64,000 nt of DNA, taken from NCBI GenBank assembly GCA_021186555.1, contig JAJKFL010000004.1:14837807-14901806 (forward strand). The letters run 5' to 3'. How positions within the stretch are numbered: the first letter of the stretch is position 1; every line of letters begins with the position of its first letter. The position numbers and the translations under genes were made by a program. Shown here piece by piece: positions 22,011 through 34,400 of this stretch. The notes under the pieces were generated by a model that was not told the origin of the DNA, did not search any database, and saw only the letters and a list, made by a program, of their open reading frames with translations. The DNA is from Reticulitermes speratus (Eukaryota > Arthropoda > Insecta > Blattodea > Rhinotermitidae).

Positions 22011-25000
22011 TCAAACTGTAGTCTGTCTTACGACAGGTCCGTAGCTCCTTCCAAAGCGAGTTCTCAACAGGGTGCGATCTAGTGCTTCCTCTTTCAATTT
22101 CCAGTATCATCTCCTTTCCTTAAGGTGATCCAACAGCTGCTTACGTCTTCTTCCTAGTCTTCCCGTTATTTCTATCCTTCCTTCTAACTTTCCTTCAATC
22201 ACGTGTTTCAGAAGGCAGTTTCTGCGCAAGATGTGACCAATCCAGTTAGCTTTTCTTCTTTTATTGTATGTAGGATATTCCTCTCCTCCTTCACTTGGTG
22301 TAATACTACTTCATTTCTCACACGATCGGTCCAACTGATCTTCTCCATTCTTCTCCAGCACCACATTTCAAAACTTTCCAGATACTTCTGATCTAATTTC
22401 CTAAGTGTCGACCTTTCAGCACCATAAAAAGCTATGCTCCAAATGTAGCAATTTACTAGTTTCTTCCTTAAATTTAAGTCCAGTTTGCTGGTGAAAAGAT
22501 TCTTCTTCTTGTTGAATACTGCTTTAGCTATGGATATTCTGGATTTAATTTCTCGAGTACAACTTGCATCATTTGTTATCATGCTGCCCAAATAATTGAA
22601 ATATTCCACATTCTCCAATTGCTTTTGGTCTAAAATAATTTTCATTGGGGATGGTTGCCTTGAGATTCTCATTACCTTAGTTTTTCCACATTCATTTCCA
22701 TTCCATAGCGTCTTCCAATTTCACTTAGTCTATCAAACATGCCCTGTAGCACCTTTTCTTCCCTAGCCAGTAGCACAAGATCATCTGCATATTTCACAGT
22801 GCGAATTACTTGTCCTCATATTTTGAAGTCTCCAAACCCTTCAAGAACTTCCTTGGTAAGCTATTCGCTGTATAAGTTGAACAGAATCGGCGAAAAACAG
22901 CAACCTTGTCTAACTCCTCTTCCAATCTTCACACTCCTCGTCTCCCCTTGGTCCAGTCGTATATTGACACTCTCTTCCATGTACAATTTGATGATCAATC
23001 TTCTTTCGCGCCAGTCCGTCCCAATTCCCTTTAGGATCTGCAACAATTTGGTCCAGTTGACACGGTCAAATGCCTTCTGCCAGTCTATGAAGCAAGCACA
23101 CAATTCCTCATCTATGACCAAGGTTCGTTCTGATATTATTCTCAGCATTCCTTTTGCATCCCTAGTTCCTTTTCCTCTCCTAAATCCAAACTGATCTTCT
23201 CCAAGCACATCCTCAGTCTTCCTTTCAATCCTTCTTCTAAGTATTCTCGCTACTATCTTTGCTGCATGTGCAATGAGACTGATTGTGCGATGGTCCCTGC
23301 ATTTTGTAGCTTTGGGCTTCTTCTTTAAGGCAATCATTGTAACTTCAATAAAATCTCTGGGCACTCCCCAGTTATATATATGCTGTTGATCAGCTGTGTA
23401 ATTAGTCTGGGACCATCGTCTCCCACCAATTTCAGTACATTCCCAGATACATCATCATCTCCTGTAGCCATCTTATCTCTCATTTCCTTGATAGCTTTTT
23501 CCATTTCACTTTGCAAAATATAAGAGCCTTTTTCGTCTTTATCTACTGCAGATGCAGGTTCGACTTCTAGGTGTTCTGGTCGATTAGCTCGATCGTAGAG
23601 GTCTGTGATATAATTCTCCCAAATTTGCAGTAATCGTCTCTTATCTATTATTATATTACCTTGAGAGTCTTCGATGCCAACGTTTTTAATTCCATGGTTT
23701 CTTTCCAACCTAGCTCCTTTTTCTTCTTGTACATTAGATCATAACGTCCTGTTCTTTGAAATTCTATGATCTCGTCGCATAGGCTCTCCAGATATTCCTT
23801 CTTGGCGTTGTCCGTGGTTCTTTTCAATTCGTTCCTCAGTCTTCTGCAGTTCTTCCTTCCTTCTTCATTGTTGACATTCTTCCATTACCTTCGTTCATCC
23901 ATTTTACTGACAATCTCCTGTGTAATCCATGGATTCCTTGCTCTCCTCTCGACTTTTCCAACTAAATCATTCATAGTATCTAACACACATTTCTTGATAT
24001 TGTTCCACTAAACTTCCACATTCCCACTTTCACATTTGATTGCACCAAGTTTTTCTTCTAGACTATCGTGTACTTCCTGTCGTTGAGCATATAGCTTCTC
24101 CAAATCTCATCTTGGTTTCCGCTTGTGGAACCTTATGATTTTCTTCGAACTGGTGCAGATCGTTGCAACCAGTAAATTGTGGTCAGAGTCAATATCTGCT
24201 CCAGGCATTGTCTGCACATCCTTCAAACTGTTCCTGAATCGCTGTTTCACTATTACATAGTCCAATTGATATCGACTCCTATCCCCTGGTGATTTCCAGG
24301 AGTACAATCTTCTTTTAGGTTTTTTGAACCATGTGTTTGTTATAACACGTCCATTTCTTTCACAGAAGTCAATAAACATTTAACCTCTCTGATTCCTCCT
24401 TCACAGTCCATATGGTCCAACAGTGTTGTGATGTGCTTTATCTCCAACCACACTGTTCCAATCTCCCATTATAATCGTATTTGTTGCGCCCTTTCCATCC
24501 TCTTCAAGAATTTCTTCAATTATATCATACTTCATCTTCATACATCTTCATACTCCGATGTAGGCATGTACACTTGCACTATCAAAATACTTACCGGTTC
24601 TGCCTTCAACTTAACAGCAATGATTCTGTCACTATAAACACTTTCTTAACAACACTTTTCACTAGGCTTTTATGCATTGCTCTTGCTACGCCTCTTTCAG
24701 CTCTGTCACCCCCGCAATAACACACTGTATAATCACCACTTCTTATTTCACCTTCACCCTTCCACCGCACTTCACTAACACCTAGCACAGACACTGCGTT
24801 CTTCTGCACCTATTTCTTCAAATTTTCTAGTTTTTCTCCTTGATTCAAGGTCCTTACGTTCCAAGTTCCTATCTTGAAGCTGTGATGTTCCTTCTGCGTC
24901 TTCTGCTTTTCTCTGTATTCCTCGTTGTAACACTTACCACGTGGTGTCTCCCCTAAAACACTCCCCCCCCCCCCCCCCCCGGAGATCCTTATGGGTGAGT

Positions 25001-25425
25001 AGTTTACCTCCGGATTGTTTTGTCTCCAGAGGAAGCATCTCGCATTTGGCATTTGTCTCTGTTTCTGGAAGAGACTATCCAGGAAAAGAAATAATGTGGT
25101 AGTTTTTCCATTTGCTTTCCACATCGCAGTACAGCAGCCGTTCACACCACTCTGGTCACGCCTGTTGCTACACGATCATGAACGATCTCGAGCATCATTT
25201 GCTCTGTGCTTCAAGTCGTTACTGATGTCGCTGCTTCCGGCATCAGGGGAGTTTTTATTGGATTTCCCATCTACTAGGAATCTCTCTTCGTCTGGTTCCT
25301 ACCCTCTTGATCTGTCCGGCTTGGGAGACCCTACTGGTAGCAATGCTACCACCGGCTTATCTCGCGGGGTCACTGCAACTCACAAGCCCCTCTACCACGG
25401 CAAGGTGGAGATACCAACAACTGGG
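22011..25425 (-). mobile_element. Full-length RTE-like LINE, family A copy 2
   Basis: The same element as 8585-11988 in reverse orientation, about 3.4 kb, flanked by an exact 10-bp duplication. Its 5' end (minus strand CCCAGTTGTTGGTATCTCC) matches copy 1, so both are complete at the 5' end. The coding region is split into at least six frames: leader and TWNVRTLNQG (25145-24810), endonuclease SEVRWKGEGE (24809-24606), TWFKKPKRRLYSW to SDHN (24379-24107), RT start (23708-23334), RT core (23364-22861) and the C-terminal part (22672-22208). A run of 18 C at 24963-24980 replaces the G7 of copy 1. It is more decayed than copy 1. Confidence 0.9.
22208..25145 (-). pseudogene. LINE family A endonuclease-RT remnants (copy 2)
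   Basis: Conserved motifs are all visible on the minus strand but in different frames: TWNVRTLN, SEVRWKG, SDHNLLV, DQFGFRRGKGTRDA, CFIDWQKAFDRVNW, GVRQGCCFSPILFNLYSE, FNYLGSM and EMWCWRRMEKISW. At the position of the copy 1 frameshift this copy keeps the extra T (ISERTLVIDEELC), which identifies the copy 1 lesion as a 1-nt loss. Confidence 0.85.
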
Positions 25426-25435
25426 TAAGCCTAAT
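25426..25435 (+). repeat. Target-site duplication, right (LINE family A copy 2)
   Basis: TAAGCCTAAT, identical to 22001-22010. Confidence 0.85.
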
Positions 25436-25626
25436 ATGGAATATTATTTAGAATAAACTTTAATCTTTTATTTAACGACGTAACTTTTATTTGCGAATTG
25501 CTGTGTAAAATTAATTATTAAAATCTTGGTTTAATGCAGAGAACGGAAATCTCATTTGTGAGATGCTGATAAAAGCGGCAAACATTATTTTATGAAGTTA
25601 TATAATAGGATTGCATTTTATTTATG

Positions 25627-25845
25627 GCTTATTTAATTAATTTGCCAGCAGCTGAATCTGTAGAATCACATCATGGAAGGATCAGTGAACTGTGAATTAG
25701 GTGCCCTGAAAACAAATTTTTGGTCCAGTGTGGAGTATTGGCACAATATTTGTTTGGAGGAGTGAGCAAAACGCCGAAAAATATTAGCTAGGAAAGTCAG
25801 AATCTCGGCCCAGATTCGAGCCACTGCAAGCCTGATAAACGCAAG
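25627..25845. repeat. Decayed SINE-like repeat of the TTTATTTAA...-head type
   Basis: It begins TGGCTTATTTAATTAATTTG and ends with CGGCCCAGATTCGAGCCACTGC, the latter resembling the reverse complement of a tRNA B box (GGTTCGAATC). The same head and tail layout is seen at 35235, 47118 and 50262. Similarity between copies is low, so the family assignment is tentative. Confidence 0.35.
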
Positions 25846-28589
25846 AAGCTTTATCGCTTTGTTCATCATGCTTAGTAGGTTTATATTAAATCAGATGTTT
25901 CACAGTCACTGAAACACTTACATCTCTTACTTCATTTAATAGACAGATTTGTGGACAATTTTACTAAAATTGTATTATTTGGAAAAGTCATTAAATATAA
26001 TCAATCTTATGAGGAAACCAAATTTATGTTTCAGTGAGATTTTCTGCGTATAAGTATACTTTACAATTTATTCTATTTCCCGTACTTATAAATAAAGAGA
26101 AAAATAGTTTAATTAGCTGACACACTGATTCCGCTAACAATCATAAGGTAGGTATGTGTCTTTATACCACCCGCGCTCTGGTAAATAAAAGAAAGATAAA
26201 GAGAAGAAAGAAGGAGAAAAGGGGAAATGAATAAAGAAATGAGGTGAGAATTACAATGTATATAGGCGGCAAGAAATGCCCATACAATTTCCTTATAGCG
26301 AGAAATCAGTAAGTAGTAGGGCCTACATGGCAAGACAATTATAAAACAGAAGCACAAACTTTCCCATTGTTTAACTACATTGAATAAATTAATTAATTTT
26401 GTCTAAATCCGATACTTTTCTCACTCCTGCCAGGGTGCTGTTATTCCATACTACAATATAAATAAGAAATACAACCTATTCAATGATTTTGTTGATGCTT
26501 TGCTTAAAATATAAATAGGCCTAGAAAGTGTAACGTATAATGTGTGCCTAGCAATTAAGTAGTAGTACTGACTATATTACAGGCTAGATGCGTTGAGAGT
26601 CGGAAATATGTTCAACTCCGGAGGAAAAAGGTTTGTCTTCGCCACTCTGTTAGGACCATCTCTGGACCCACTCACCCTCCTGCCAATTGGTACCAGCAAT
26701 TCCTTCTCTGGTGATAAAGCGGTTGAGACGTGCGGCTAACCAATTACTTGCATATGGTATAGAAATTTACAGAAGACTGGAGCCACTTCCCTATGCTTTA
26801 TTCTTGACGTTGTACATAATTAACTAAGCACAGGGCCCTTTAAATTTACTTGAAACAGTCTGCGTATAATATGCACAAGTTAATATTAGTTCTGTTACCA
26901 ATTAAACGGGCCGCTTTTAGATCACATACAAACAGGAACCGGTTTGTAGACTATTGTACAAAGAGTACATATATCGCCGCTTGAGCAGTGCACAGCCGGT
27001 AACATCATCTGTCCTTATGCTGCAAATATCTTCAGGTCTGCGGCGAACAGTCCGGCGATAAGAAATAATATTTGTAATTTAATTATGCTATCCTACATGT
27101 TGTTTGAGAACACACATTGTAAAAACACATACGTAGGTATTAAGTGCCTTGTCTAACTGACCATAGTAACCAACGAGCCAACCATCTCTGGCTTCTTGAA
27201 TACGAAATTCTGACAGTAATATTTCAACGCTGATACTGGTGACGCACATATTTGATGTTTACTTTCTGTAAAAGCCACGTTATATGGACTTCAAAAGGTA
27301 ATATGCAGGCCCCTACTAACAAACATAATACAACATACGAGTAGACTTTGTAAATGAAGACTTCTACGGATAACATCTATTAAAATGTTTGTTCATTGGA
27401 ACTGATATCCTTAAATTAAAAAGAGAAAGTAAAATTTGTTTGTGAAATTTATTTCGTGGGTCCACATAAAAGTGTAGGTGTAATAATTTCCTAACAAATC
27501 ACAATTAATAACACTGTAATCCGAATAGCTCACCAATGTGACAGATTCCTGCCGAGAGTCCAAGTTCAAATACGGCTTGAGTGACGTCACTTTCCTCAGC
27601 TTTGAAAAACAGAAAGCTTTAAGAGTGTCGGAGGTCTCAGCGCCTGTGGCAACTGACCTCAGCTCTCAACTCTGCAAAAAATTCATTCAGCGTGTAACAC
27701 AAAATGTATTGAAATATTGTTACCACACACAGGGAACTTCGTTTCAGAATTGTCTTAGCGGAATATTAGTGATGTCATTCAAAATTGATATGCCGCTTAA
27801 AGTTAAAACATGAAGTTGGTGGAATCGTAAGAGTAAGTGACATAGTATATACCAGAATGTATGTAGTTTCTCTTTTGTATATCAAAGATTTCTGACAAAA
27901 TTCTTGAAATAAAAGTGTCGCATTCTGCTTTAGCGATTTTTAATTGCAGTAAGTCCGAAGGAGGGTGTCGTGTTTGTGATACTGTGTAAAGCATAATTCT
28001 ATGGGATATGCCGGAAGAACAATAGACGCTCAGTAAGTTTTCCTCTGAAGGGATTATTATCACGCACGTACTATCTGCTCGAACCAATCCGAAGGTTAAA
28101 TTAAATGTACATTCGGCTTGCTGTGAGCCAAGTTCGCGCCTAAGTGCCCGGCTATGACAAAATGAGGAACGTTTGGGTTCAGCCAAAGCTCTATGACTAA
28201 TATCACGTCAAAGATTTTCACACTATACAAAGAGGTTGCGTGGAGGCCTCAGGGGAATTTTCTTGACCACAGTTGCTGTTGGAATCGCTACCCAATTGCG
28301 TCTTAATATTATAAAGCGAGGTAAATCTACATAACACACAGCACAGTTCGACTATATCTACCTGTACATTCTTATGTACAATAAACCTATTATTTATCAC
28401 ATCAAGAGTTGCCGCTTTTAGAAGTGAATTTTAATTATTGAGTGTCCGAAAGAACCTCCAGTAAACTTCCTCAAACTTTCTGCTTGATCCTACACCCTGC
28501 TCCGTTTAGTGGCACTGCCGGCCAGTGGCCATCTTGCGCACCATGTTCTCTGGCATCTTGCCTTACTTTCCCTTCCCTAACTTACCCTT
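25846..28589. other. Non-coding stretch without recognised genes
   Basis: Only short or unrecognisable frames occur, the longest being 127 codons at 27803-28186 on the minus strand with no family features. No RNA gene or transposon protein was recognised. Confidence 0.35.
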
Positions 28590-28691
28590 CTTCATACACT
28601 TAATATTATACACATTCAGTGCAGTTGTTTTGCATATATAAGTTTATTTACACCAACTACTGTACACCAATTACATTTATTAATTTTATAT

Positions 28692-28736
28692 ACTCCTATA
28701 TGTTTCGGCTGACATTCTCAGCTATCTTCAGGGAGT
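28692..28736 (-). ncRNA. Type I hammerhead ribozyme, well-preserved core
   Basis: Minus strand: stem I ACUCC, core CUGAAGA, stem II GCUGA/UCAGC closing a GAAUG loop (outer A-C mismatch), then GAAA, stem III C-AUAU, cleavage-position A, and GGAGU pairing 5/5 with ACUCC. The core residues are intact. Stem III has one mismatch (ACA/UAU versus ACA/UGU). Confidence 0.7.
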
Positions 28737-28916
28737 CAAGTATATACGTAATTGGTGTGCAGTAGTTTGTATAAATAAATGTATATATGCAAAACAACTT
28801 TACGGAATATGTGTAATATTAAGATATAAATGCCCAACAGGCAAAAACTATGCATAGTTTCACAAGCATCGAAAAGAAATTATTAAAGACAAGTGCAGCA
28901 ATACGTTAGAAGATGA

Positions 28917-28958
28917 TTCCCTGATGATGGCTAAGAATGTTATCCGAAACATGTGGAA
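28917..28958 (+). ncRNA. Type I hammerhead ribozyme, partly decayed
   Basis: Core CUGAUGA, stem II GGCUAA/UUAUCC with one C-U mismatch, GAAAC, stem III ACA/UGU, then GGAA able to pair with UUCC before the core. The nucleotide at the cleavage position is missing or replaced by G, which predicts loss of cleavage. Confidence 0.55.
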
Positions 28959-29017
28959 GTATACAGAATAAATATATGTAATTGATGTGCAGTATTTGTT
29001 ATAAATAAACTCATATA

Positions 29018-30255
<1,238 letters not shown>

Positions 30256-30257
30256 TA

Positions 30258-30400
30258 TGCAAAAAAAACAGCAAGGAACATTTCTAATATAAATATATAA
30301 ATGCCCAACAGGCAAAAACTATACATAGTTTCACAAACACCAAAAAGACAAATGCATCAATATGGTTGAAGATGACCCTTCTTCAAGTTACCTGTCACTA
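30258..30400 (+). repeat. Hammerhead monomer, right part after the mariner
   Basis: This continues the interrupted monomer. ATGCCCAACAGGCAAAAACT at 30301 repeats 28830; subtracting the 1,240 bp of mariner plus TA gives a 231-bp period. The ribozyme region that should follow is degraded (GGTTGAAGATGACCC). Confidence 0.65.
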
Positions 30401-31094
30401 CCTCGGGAAGTCACCCTCTAGTCGACGTTTGACCTGACAACTTGTTTCTAAATTTTGTTTCGGACTTGGAATTCTAAATATGGTTTTATTTGAGTTCTCT
30501 TAGGTACTTGCGGGTAAAGTGAAGTGTTCAGTTTAATGTGTATTTTTGTGTTTTGTTTCTCGAGCTTTCAGCGATACCAAGTAAGTATTTTATTTTGTGT
30601 TTTTAAAGAGTGAAGCCTTTATAGATCCTATTCTGGGCAGTATGCTGATGTTACGTATGATATTTTCATTCTTGTTTTTGCGTTAATTGTGCGTGTTCCA
30701 ACAGGCACACTTCAAATGTTTTTGTTGTTATTTCTGCTTTATTTTGCAATAAATTTGCTATTTGTTGTACATTTAATTTTGGGCTCTCAACTGACGTTAC
30801 TTGTTAGATAGTTTCCCAACAGTGCATCCACAACGTTCCCTGCATAGTTTAGGTGCGTACTGTGTAGCACGTTGCATACTACTGACGCATAGGGAGGTAA
30901 GAGCGTATCAATCCAACCTACCACCTTCGTGATAGTTATCTCTCCCCGCCTTTCCGATCACAATAACACTTCGCGATGTGATAAAAGACAGGGCGTATAA
31001 AAGCAATTTGTTTGCAATACCAAAAAAATTTGCCCCACGATATACATCCGTCACTTAATCATTGGTTTCTAGGTTACTTCCTTGGAACAGGTGA

Positions 31095-31125
<31 letters not shown>

Positions 31126-32340
31126 TAGGAAACTGCTAATTACAAAAATGGATTACAATCCCTCAACTAATTAATTCAATGGAGCACAGGCCTTCTTCAA
31201 AATCAGGCTAACCTGTTAATCAAGAAATGCCTGTTCTTAAGAATACGAATGCTCATAATAGCCCGATATCTGCCCCCTATGAATTCAAATAAATTAAGTA
31301 TACTACCGATTCCATCAAACTCAAATTTAGTACTGTCCTCCCAGCTGTACCTATTTACTCAAAGTGGTCTCCTTTGCCTTAAGATTTTACACTAAATTAT
31401 TTTACATATGTCTCGCGTCTTCATGCATGCTACATGACCCACTCACATCACTTTCCATGATTTGATAATCGTAATAATTATTCTGCTCTTTAGCAAATGA
31501 CATTACATGAATACTGAATTGTCGAAAACCTCTCTCGATTTGTTTGAATCCAGAAAGTGCCAGACTCGACTCTAGGCCCGTGTACCAGCTACACTGAATG
31601 ACCTTTTCCTGTTTTCTCAGTCCCTCCAGAAAAGTGTCGGAACGACCGCTTCCTTCCACATGATTTCCAATTATAAATTATTTATTAATTATCCTACCAC
31701 CTGATGCTGTATAATCTGAACTACTGGGAGCGTTATTAAATAATAAATAAGTAAATAAAAAGAATGGTTTAGGGTTTTCGCAGAAACGCACCAATAAAAC
31801 CAAAGTCACAAGTCATGAAGCTGGAATTTCACTTAACCCACACCATGCCACGCTGTGCCACGCGATTATGTTTTTCTGTCCTGAAATGTACCACGAACAC
31901 ATTGAAAGTAGACTATTTTAACATAGGCCTAACAGTGCTAAAGAAGTGTACAGCATAAACATGAATATAGACGTATTCAGTTAGGCAATGTGATTAAGGT
32001 ATAAAATTCCGCTACTTGAGTTGTGACACTGCGAGGGCTAACACAGAATTTGTGGGAAATGGAGTTTAAAGCAAGCTCAATATGTGCTCTGGTATCAGGA
32101 ACCGAAATCTGCTGCTCCGATGGAAAGGAGATATCTTACGGAGCTTGTAGAAAACCACCAGTGAAAATGTCATCCTGCAATTGTTATAGATTTTTCAATG
32201 AAATTGTTTGCATTTGTAAACGGATAAACCCCGGTAAACGATCAAACACTGAAAGTGTGGTAATGAATTTTTAAAGCCTTTTGTTTGCAGTCCAAAGGAT
32301 ACCAACAAGAGAAGCTAAAGAAAGTAAGCATGCTAAAATC
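30401..32340. other. Non-coding stretch with a (GAAA)n microsatellite
   Basis: A (GAAA)n tract lies at 31093-31125. No coding exon or element was recognised. The 85-codon minus frame at 31402-31659 and the 83-codon plus frame at 32023-32274 have no recognisable features. Confidence 0.35.
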
Positions 32341-32344
32341 CAGC

Positions 32345-32590
32345 AAGGCTTACCGACTTCGCTTCTTCACGTTGCAGTTCCGGACTCATTTAGGTCAGGT
32401 TTCCACGGAAATGTTTGGCAGAGGTGCTTCTGTCACTTGGCCACCCGTTCCCCTGACCTTAAAATCACTCGATTTCTTGTTCTGGCCGTGCATAAAAACA
32501 CCACTTGATTTTTTCTTCTGGGGTAGAAAAAGGATCCTGTTCGCCTTCCATCACTTTCCACCAATGTGATAGAATTTCTGGAAAGATAAG
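32345..32590 (+). pseudogene. Tc1/mariner-type transposase C-terminal scrap
   Basis: Two overlapping plus frames give ATRSPDL and then PLDFFFWG, the 'WPPRSPDLTPLDFFLWG' block around the last catalytic acidic residue of DDE_3 transposases. The stretch around it appears partly duplicated (LDFLFW, then LDFFFWG). Frameshifted and very short. Confidence 0.5.
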
Positions 32591-32597
32591 AGCTGCT

Positions 32598-32855
32598 CCT
32601 TGCCATAGTGGAAGGGCTTGTGAATTCCAGAAGCTCTGAGAGCAATGCAGGTGGTATTAATGCTGCCAGGGAGTATTCAAAGCAGGAGAGATCAAGAGGG
32701 GAGGAACCGTATGAAGAGAGGTGCCTAGAAGAATAGAACTCCTACCATAAATTCTTCTGATACCGGTAGCAGCGACATCAGTAACGGCTTAAAGCACAGA
32801 GCAAGTAATGTTCGAGATGGTTCATAATCGTATTGCAACAAGCTTGACCACAGTG
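32598..32855 (+). mobile_element. LINE family A copy 4, 5' region
   Basis: Similar to 8605-8865 of copy 1 (CTTGCCATAGTGGAAGGGCTTGTGA, TGATACCGGTAGCAGCGACATC, GATGGTTCATAATCGT). More diverged than copies 1 and 2. It stops where the hammerhead-bearing insert begins. Confidence 0.75.
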
Positions 32856-32899
32856 ACTAACTGACATATGCACTTAATAAAATACTATTCAGGTATTAC

Positions 32900-32941
32900 A
32901 CTCCTACATGTTTCGGCACCGGGATGCCATCATCAAGGAGT
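32900..32941 (-). ncRNA. Type I hammerhead motif, one core change
   Basis: Minus strand: ACUCC, core UUGAUGA (C3 to U), stem II GGCA/UGCC, GAAA, stem III ACA/UGU, A, GGAGU pairing 5/5 with ACUCC. The structure is conserved. The C3 change is expected to impair cleavage unless compensated at G8. Confidence 0.6.
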
Positions 32942-33193
32942 TACTTGGAGCAAAGGGGTACAAGCCCAACACGCTAATTTAGGTATTGTATCGCCCTTAT
33001 TAGAATGATTAAAATATTAACATTCTAAAATACACAAAGTTAATAAGCATAAAATTACAATGTTGTGATATTAAAAGTGAGCCGTTCCAGGCATTAATTC
33101 GTAGTTGTTTATGGAATATGCATAAAAACGTTTGTCTCCATCTTATGTGATCGGAAAGGATCTCGTCCGGATGGAGCTTATGAAGTGTGTCTT

Positions 33194-33225
33194 GTCGGGC
33201 GGTGTGGTATATCACACCGCCCGAC
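33194..33225. repeat. GC-rich 13-bp palindrome
   Basis: GTCGGGCGGTGTG and its exact reverse complement around the loop GTATAT. It sits at the right junction of the hammerhead-bearing insert. It could be an insert terminus or a transcription-related hairpin. Confidence 0.8.
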
Positions 33226-33230
33226 ATAGA

Positions 33231-34400
33231 GAACATGGGCCTAATTGGAGAACATTCGCTTGGATTTAGAAGAGGAGAAGAAACTAGGGATGCAAGTGGG
33301 CTGCTGGGAATAATGTCAGAACGAAGTTTGGACGTAGATGAGGAATTGTGTGTGTGTTTCATGGATGGGCAGAAGGCATTCGATGTTGTAAACTGGACCA
33401 AATTAATGCAGATCCTAGAGGAAACTGGTATCGACTGGCGCGAAAGAAGATTGGTCAGCAGACTATAAAAGCATCAGTCCTAAAGTACGACTTCACCCAG
33501 GGGAGTGAGAAGTGTAAAGATTGGAAGAGAGGTTAGAAAAGAATGCTGTTTGTCGCCGATTATATTCAACTTATATATCGAGTGATTACCAAGGAAGCTC
33601 TTGAAGGGTTTCAAGACTTCAAAATAGGAGGACAGGTAATTCGCAATGTGAAATATGCAGATGACCTTGGGCTACTGGCTACGGCAAGAAACGAATCTAC
33701 AGGGTATAATTAATAGACTAATTGAGTTTGGAAGACGTTAGGTAATGGAAATGAACGTGGAAAATATAAGATAATTAGGATCTCAAGACAACCATCACCA
33801 GTAGAGTTTATGATAGATCAACAACATCTAGAGAATGTGGAATATTTCAAATATTTAGGTAGCCCGATAAGAAATTATGTAAGATATACACTTGACATTA
33901 AATCCAGGATTACAATGGTAAAAGCAGCATTCAAAAAGAGGAATAATCTCTCCACAAGCAACTTGGACTTAGGTTTAAAACAAACTAAATAAATGGTAAG
34001 TTTGGGCATAGCTTTGTATGGTGCTGCAACTTGGACACTTCTGAAAGTAGATCAGAAATTCCTTGAAAGATTTTAAATATGGTGCTCGAGAAGGACGCAG
34101 AAGATCAGTTGGACCTATCATGTGAAAAGTGAAAATGTATTACAAAAGGTCAAGGGGGAAAGGAATATCCTACATAGCCTATAATAAAACGAAGAAAGGC
34201 TAACTGGTTTAGTCACACCTCGCGTATTGAAGGAAATATAGAAGGATGGAAGGGACGGGAAGAAGACTTACGGAGCTACTGGATGACCTTAAGGAAACGA
34301 GAAGGTACTTGAAATTGAAAGAGGAAGCACTAGATCGCACTCTGTGGGAAACTCGCTTTGGAAGAGGCTATGGACCTGTCGTAAGGCAAACTACATGCTG
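33231..34400 (+). pseudogene. LINE family A copy 4, RT and C-terminal region
   Basis: From GLGFRRGEETRDASGLLG-like sequence through CFMDGQKAFDVVNW, the region around KYADDL (33650), ENVEYFKYLGSP, the ATWTLLKV segment and TLWETRFGRGYGPVV, ending CGTAAGGCAAACTACATG. Many small indels and stops. It is the oldest of the long family A copies by eye. Confidence 0.8.

Larger units (their letters stand above)
28590..29016. repeat. Head-to-head and tandem hammerhead repeat monomers (left part)
   Basis: 28590-28736 is the minus-strand version of a ~230-bp monomer, and 28740 onward is the same monomer on the plus strand. A second direct copy starts at 28980: AATTGGTGTGCAG at 28750 and AATTGATGTGCAG at 28980 are 230 bp apart. 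The second copy is interrupted by the mariner at 29018 and resumes at 30258. Each orientation carries a hammerhead motif. The layout resembles Penelope pseudo-LTRs or animal retrozymes; no ORF is present. Confidence 0.7.
32856..33230 (-). repeat. Hammerhead-bearing insert inside LINE A copy 4
   Basis: About 375 bp with no similarity to LINE A. It carries a hammerhead motif near its left end (minus strand) and a GC-rich 13-bp palindrome at its right end (33194-33225). It separates the 5' region from the RT region of the LINE; the endonuclease part of the LINE is missing. It is probably a truncated Penelope-like or retrozyme-like sequence. Confidence 0.55.

Noticed and set aside
27803-28186. 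127-codon minus frame
   Set aside because: No recognisable domain, poor start context and no splice support; random length is plausible in this composition.
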